From: Sorex araneus
Lineage: Eukaryota; Chordata; Mammalia; Eulipotyphla; Soricidae
Direction: 5' to 3'
Length of the DNA: 64,000 nt
Assembly: GCF_027595985.1 (NCBI RefSeq)
Contig: NC_073307.1
Location: 11,848,432-11,912,431, forward strand
The translations under genes and the position numbers were made by a program. The notes below the pieces were generated by a model. The model had not been told where the DNA came from. It saw nothing but the letters and a program-made list of their open reading frames with translations, and made no database searches. Below are positions 51,377-64,000 of the stretch, piece after piece. Position 1 is the stretch's first letter. Each line of letters opens with the position of its first letter.

Positions 51377-51500
51377 TGAGGCCAGAGTGATAGTACAGCA
51401 AACAGGAAGTTTGCCTTGCGTGCAGCTGACCCATGTTCAATCCTGGCACCATAAAACCAAGAGTTATCCCAGAGCATCACTGGGTATGACAACCTCCCAC
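51377..51500 (+). repeat. Older SOR SINE that was the L1 target
   Basis: Plus-strand copy: GAGGCCAGAGTGATAGTACA, GCAGCTGACCCATGTTCAAT, CATCACTGGGTATGACAACC. Its first seven bases lie in the L1 target-site duplication. Confidence 0.75.
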
Positions 51501-51612
51501 CACCCCTATGAAATAAAAACCCAAGTAAAAAAGTAACATTTAAAATTTTTATAATATTTATATTCAAATGAACCACATAGTACATAGCCAAAAATGTCTT
51601 GATTGAAAAATC

Positions 51613-52194
51613 TCACCCACTTTGGGTCTTCATGCTTGTTTTCCTCTCTGCTGGCATATTCACCAAAACTGCGTCACCTGGCATATCATGAAGTTTAAGA
51701 AATTGTGCTCTAGTTGTAGTGGGTGTCCGGGATTGTATTTGCCCACTGTTGCCTAGCCTGAGAACATTCCTGAGATTGGCACCGTTCTTCCTACAACTGC
51801 ACCCAAGTTGAAACCTTCCAAACTTCCCTGCCCTGCTGCCCCGCCCCCTTGCAGAAATCACTCAGCACCCAGCCCTTGGAAAATCTACCTCAATCTACCT
51901 TGCCCCCACAGTGGCACCCAAGGGTTCTCCCGCCCCCTGGATCCTGTCATTGCCCTGCAAGGTCTGTAACACCCGCTTGGGGAAACTGATCTCAATCCCT
52001 TGTAGGGTCTTTCTACCGAGCATTGTCCTGCTGGTTTCATTTACAGGTGCTGGTTCTGCACCATCTTTACGTGAAGGAAGGTGTGTGCTTGGGGTGTTAA
52101 CGGAGCGCTGGTGCCTGGAACGGAACACACCTCTGGCGGTGCCCATCGAAGCACCTTCCCTCACAGGCTGCGTACTATAGGAGCCTGAGTCCAT
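51613..52194 (-). other. Unidentified GC-rich segment with two adjacent open frames
   Basis: Two minus-strand frames, 51895-52194 (99 codons) and 51613-51861 (82 codons), sit end to end in a stretch more GC-rich than its flanks. I do not recognise the product; no domain, signal peptide or splice context is clear and no A tail follows. It could be a decayed retrocopy, an old repeat, or chance. Confidence 0.25.
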
Positions 52195-52199
52195 GCTTG

Positions 52200-53018
52200 C
52201 CTTTTGCCCTACTTCAGATGCATAGAAACCAACTCCTTGAATTCTTCTTTATCTTTTATGAAAGGCGCATAAATAATAATGTGCCAAATGTATATATACA
52301 CATATATACAAAAATGTATATGTATATGCATTTTTAAGTACCTGTTGTCCCCAAGAAGCATCTGCATTTTTTTTTTCAACAGAAGTTCAGGATCATGTAC
52401 ATCATCTTGCTAAATTCAGCCAAGTGTATCTGAAATATCTCACCAGTGAGCTAAAGTCAGATCTTAATCCTATCAGTACATTTGTTCTGTTCGATTTCAT
52501 GGCTTCAATTAATTTATAAATAAACCTCACAGGCCAAAGGTACTTCATCACTTCAAGCCTATGTCTTCATCTGTGTATAGGACTGATGAGAAGATGACGG
52601 ATGCAGTGACGAATAAACACAAAAAAATTAGTGATGCAGTTCTTAAGCTCTTCTTACTGGCATTCAGTTCCTTTTAGCTCTTGGTATTTATTTGTTTATA
52701 GACTGGACCACTGAGCTGAGGGCAGGCACAGAACAGAGGTCAGATTCCCCAAAATCACTCTCTAAGGTTTTATATATTCACAAAGTGATTTCAGGTAGTC
52801 TTGTTTATGTTCACAAAGACATGTTAGAATTTGGTTTTATTTAATGCCTTTCTCAAGTCACACTATTTCTGATTTATTCCCTAAATTTATTTACATGTAA
52901 CTTTCCAACTTTCATAAAAATAGAATTTTGTTTTCTCAGTTTGTCCTTAGTGATCCCCAAGACTCCAGACATTACCCTTATTTTTCTTTTATCTTAGAAT
53001 TGAAAAAAAAAAATTCTC
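52200..53018. other. Intergenic between the two genes
   Basis: AT-rich, with a (TATACA)-type patch at 52289-52330. No gene is seen. Confidence 0.5.
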
Positions 53019-53019
53019 C

Positions 53020-53681
53020 TGAGTAAGAGCATATGAAGTGATTTATTGTACTGGTTAAGATCCATTATATACAGGTAGAAACCTTCAAAATTGTACAGAG
53101 AACCATTAAGAATATTGATAGACAGTTTTATAGACAAAAACAATTGGAAAATAGGCTTAACATACACAACATATAATTATGAAAAAATGTAGAACAAAAA
53201 TTGTTCTACCATATAGATTCCAAGGTTATTAAAAGTTTGCTATGCAAACCTTAAGTTGAAAAATGTTCAGTGGGGTTAGATGGCTTTTTAAAAAAATTAG
53301 ATATAATGTAAAAATTAAGTTTTTCCCCCCCACTGCAAGACTTTTACCCCAAATCTATACATTTTGAAAAATAATTTATAAGTCTAGCACATTACAAAGA
53401 AAGAAAATTGAGAAGGTTTAGAGTTCTGTAAACTATGCCTTTCATGAAATGCCATCTGCATCCATTCGACCGTTAAAAATTGTGCAATCAGAAGTAGCCT
53501 GTTCCCTTTCCAGTACGACAAGTACCGACAGCGGCTTCACACCTGAGCACCAAAGCCGAAGTTCTCGCTGCCTTCTTGGAAAGCTATTCTGAAAAAGCGA
53601 GAGATCAACACTAGCCTGTTAGCATCCGGAGAATGAGGCACCGGGAAGGAGAGGGTCTCCTTAGGAGTGCGGCCGCGAGGA
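53020..53681 (-). other. SEC24D: SEC24D 3' UTR
   Basis: From after the TAG stop down to about 20 bases past the minus-strand AATAAA at 53042-53047, about 660 nt. Free of SINEs. The end point is inferred from the signal. Confidence 0.6.
53042..53047 (-). terminator. Poly(A) signal, SEC24D
   Basis: Plus-strand TTTATT, that is AATAAA on the minus strand, 635 bases after the stop. A further TTTATT at 52687-52692 is an alternative. Confidence 0.55.
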
Positions 53682-63558
<9,877 letters not shown>

Positions 63559-64000
63559 CTATTTGCATGAAACAAGGAAAAGGGAACCAACATTTTAGCT
63601 CTGAAATTGATTCCCTCTAATAATAACAGCAAAGACACACGACAAATTGTTATCTTCAGACCACCCAACAATGAATAACAGGGTTTAAAATGTTAAAACT
63701 AACTTGCTAATGCTCTCATTTTGACTAAGTATCTGGCTAATGAAGATCTGGCTAATGAAGAAATGGGTCTTTCTATAATGAAACTCAGGTAACTGAGCTA
63801 GATATTTTCCTCAGAATTTAAGAAACAGAATTCTACATACAGAAAAAAGCAAAGTTTGTCAAAGTGTGGGGAGGTAAAATGGGTGTGGAAGAAGCCAAAA
63901 ATATGCCACCTTGGGCCCCTTCAATTTTTTATAATTATCTCTAATGGGACAAATGTTAGGTATGACATCTGGGACCATCCATGAGCTAGAAGTCACTCTC
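63559..64000 (-). other. SEC24D intron, to window edge
   Basis: Unique sequence with a directly repeated AATGAAGATCTGGCT/TCTGGCTAATGAAGA motif at about 63730-63762. No exon is seen. Confidence 0.5.

Overview
The window is mammalian nuclear DNA, almost certainly from a shrew (Soricidae, Sorex-like). The clue is dozens of copies of one tRNA-derived SINE beginning GGGGCTGGAGCGATAGCACA and ending GGTGTGACCCAAAAAGC plus an A tail, which I recognise as the shrew SOR family. Two conserved vertebrate genes are present in convergent orientation, the arrangement I recall from human 4q26: METTL14 (+, complete, 11 coding exons, 28728-45551) and the 3' end of SEC24D (-, last five coding exons, 53682-63558, continuing past the right edge).

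Layout. 1-27.2 kb: intergenic, AT-rich, with no exon I can support; it holds SINEs of several ages, a minus-strand L1 3' end, a long polypurine microsatellite, a retroposed 5' half of a tRNA-Arg, and four copies of an unusual composite retroelement. 28.1-29.1 kb: CpG island with the METTL14 promoter, 5' UTR and exon 1. 28.7-45.6 kb: METTL14. 45.55-about 48.5 kb: METTL14 3' UTR and flank. 48.5-53 kb: intergenic, with a gammaretrovirus-type LTR and an L1 3' end inserted in an older SINE. 53.0-64 kb: SEC24D 3' UTR, terminal exons and introns, with tandem L1 3' ends and a 29-bp minisatellite.

The two genes have unrelated functions. METTL14 is the non-catalytic, RNA-binding partner of METTL3 in the nuclear m6A writer; SEC24D is a COPII cargo adaptor at ER exit sites. 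The METTL14 exons join into an uninterrupted 455-codon frame and the SEC24D exons into an uninterrupted C-terminal frame of about 239 codons, so both look functional. Intron 3 of METTL14 uses a GC donor, and its last exon is far richer in G+C than the central exons.

The most novel material is a set of four TSD-flanked elements (11.3-12.3, 15.4-16.1, 16.1-17.4 and 22.1-23.2 kb). Each joins CpG-rich modules, tandemly repeated in three of the four, to a 3' tail shared with the local L1s: an SVA-like architecture without evident SVA homology, or internally deleted L1s with 5' UTR monomers. Repeat boundaries without stated TSDs are approximate. All exon boundaries were read base by base.
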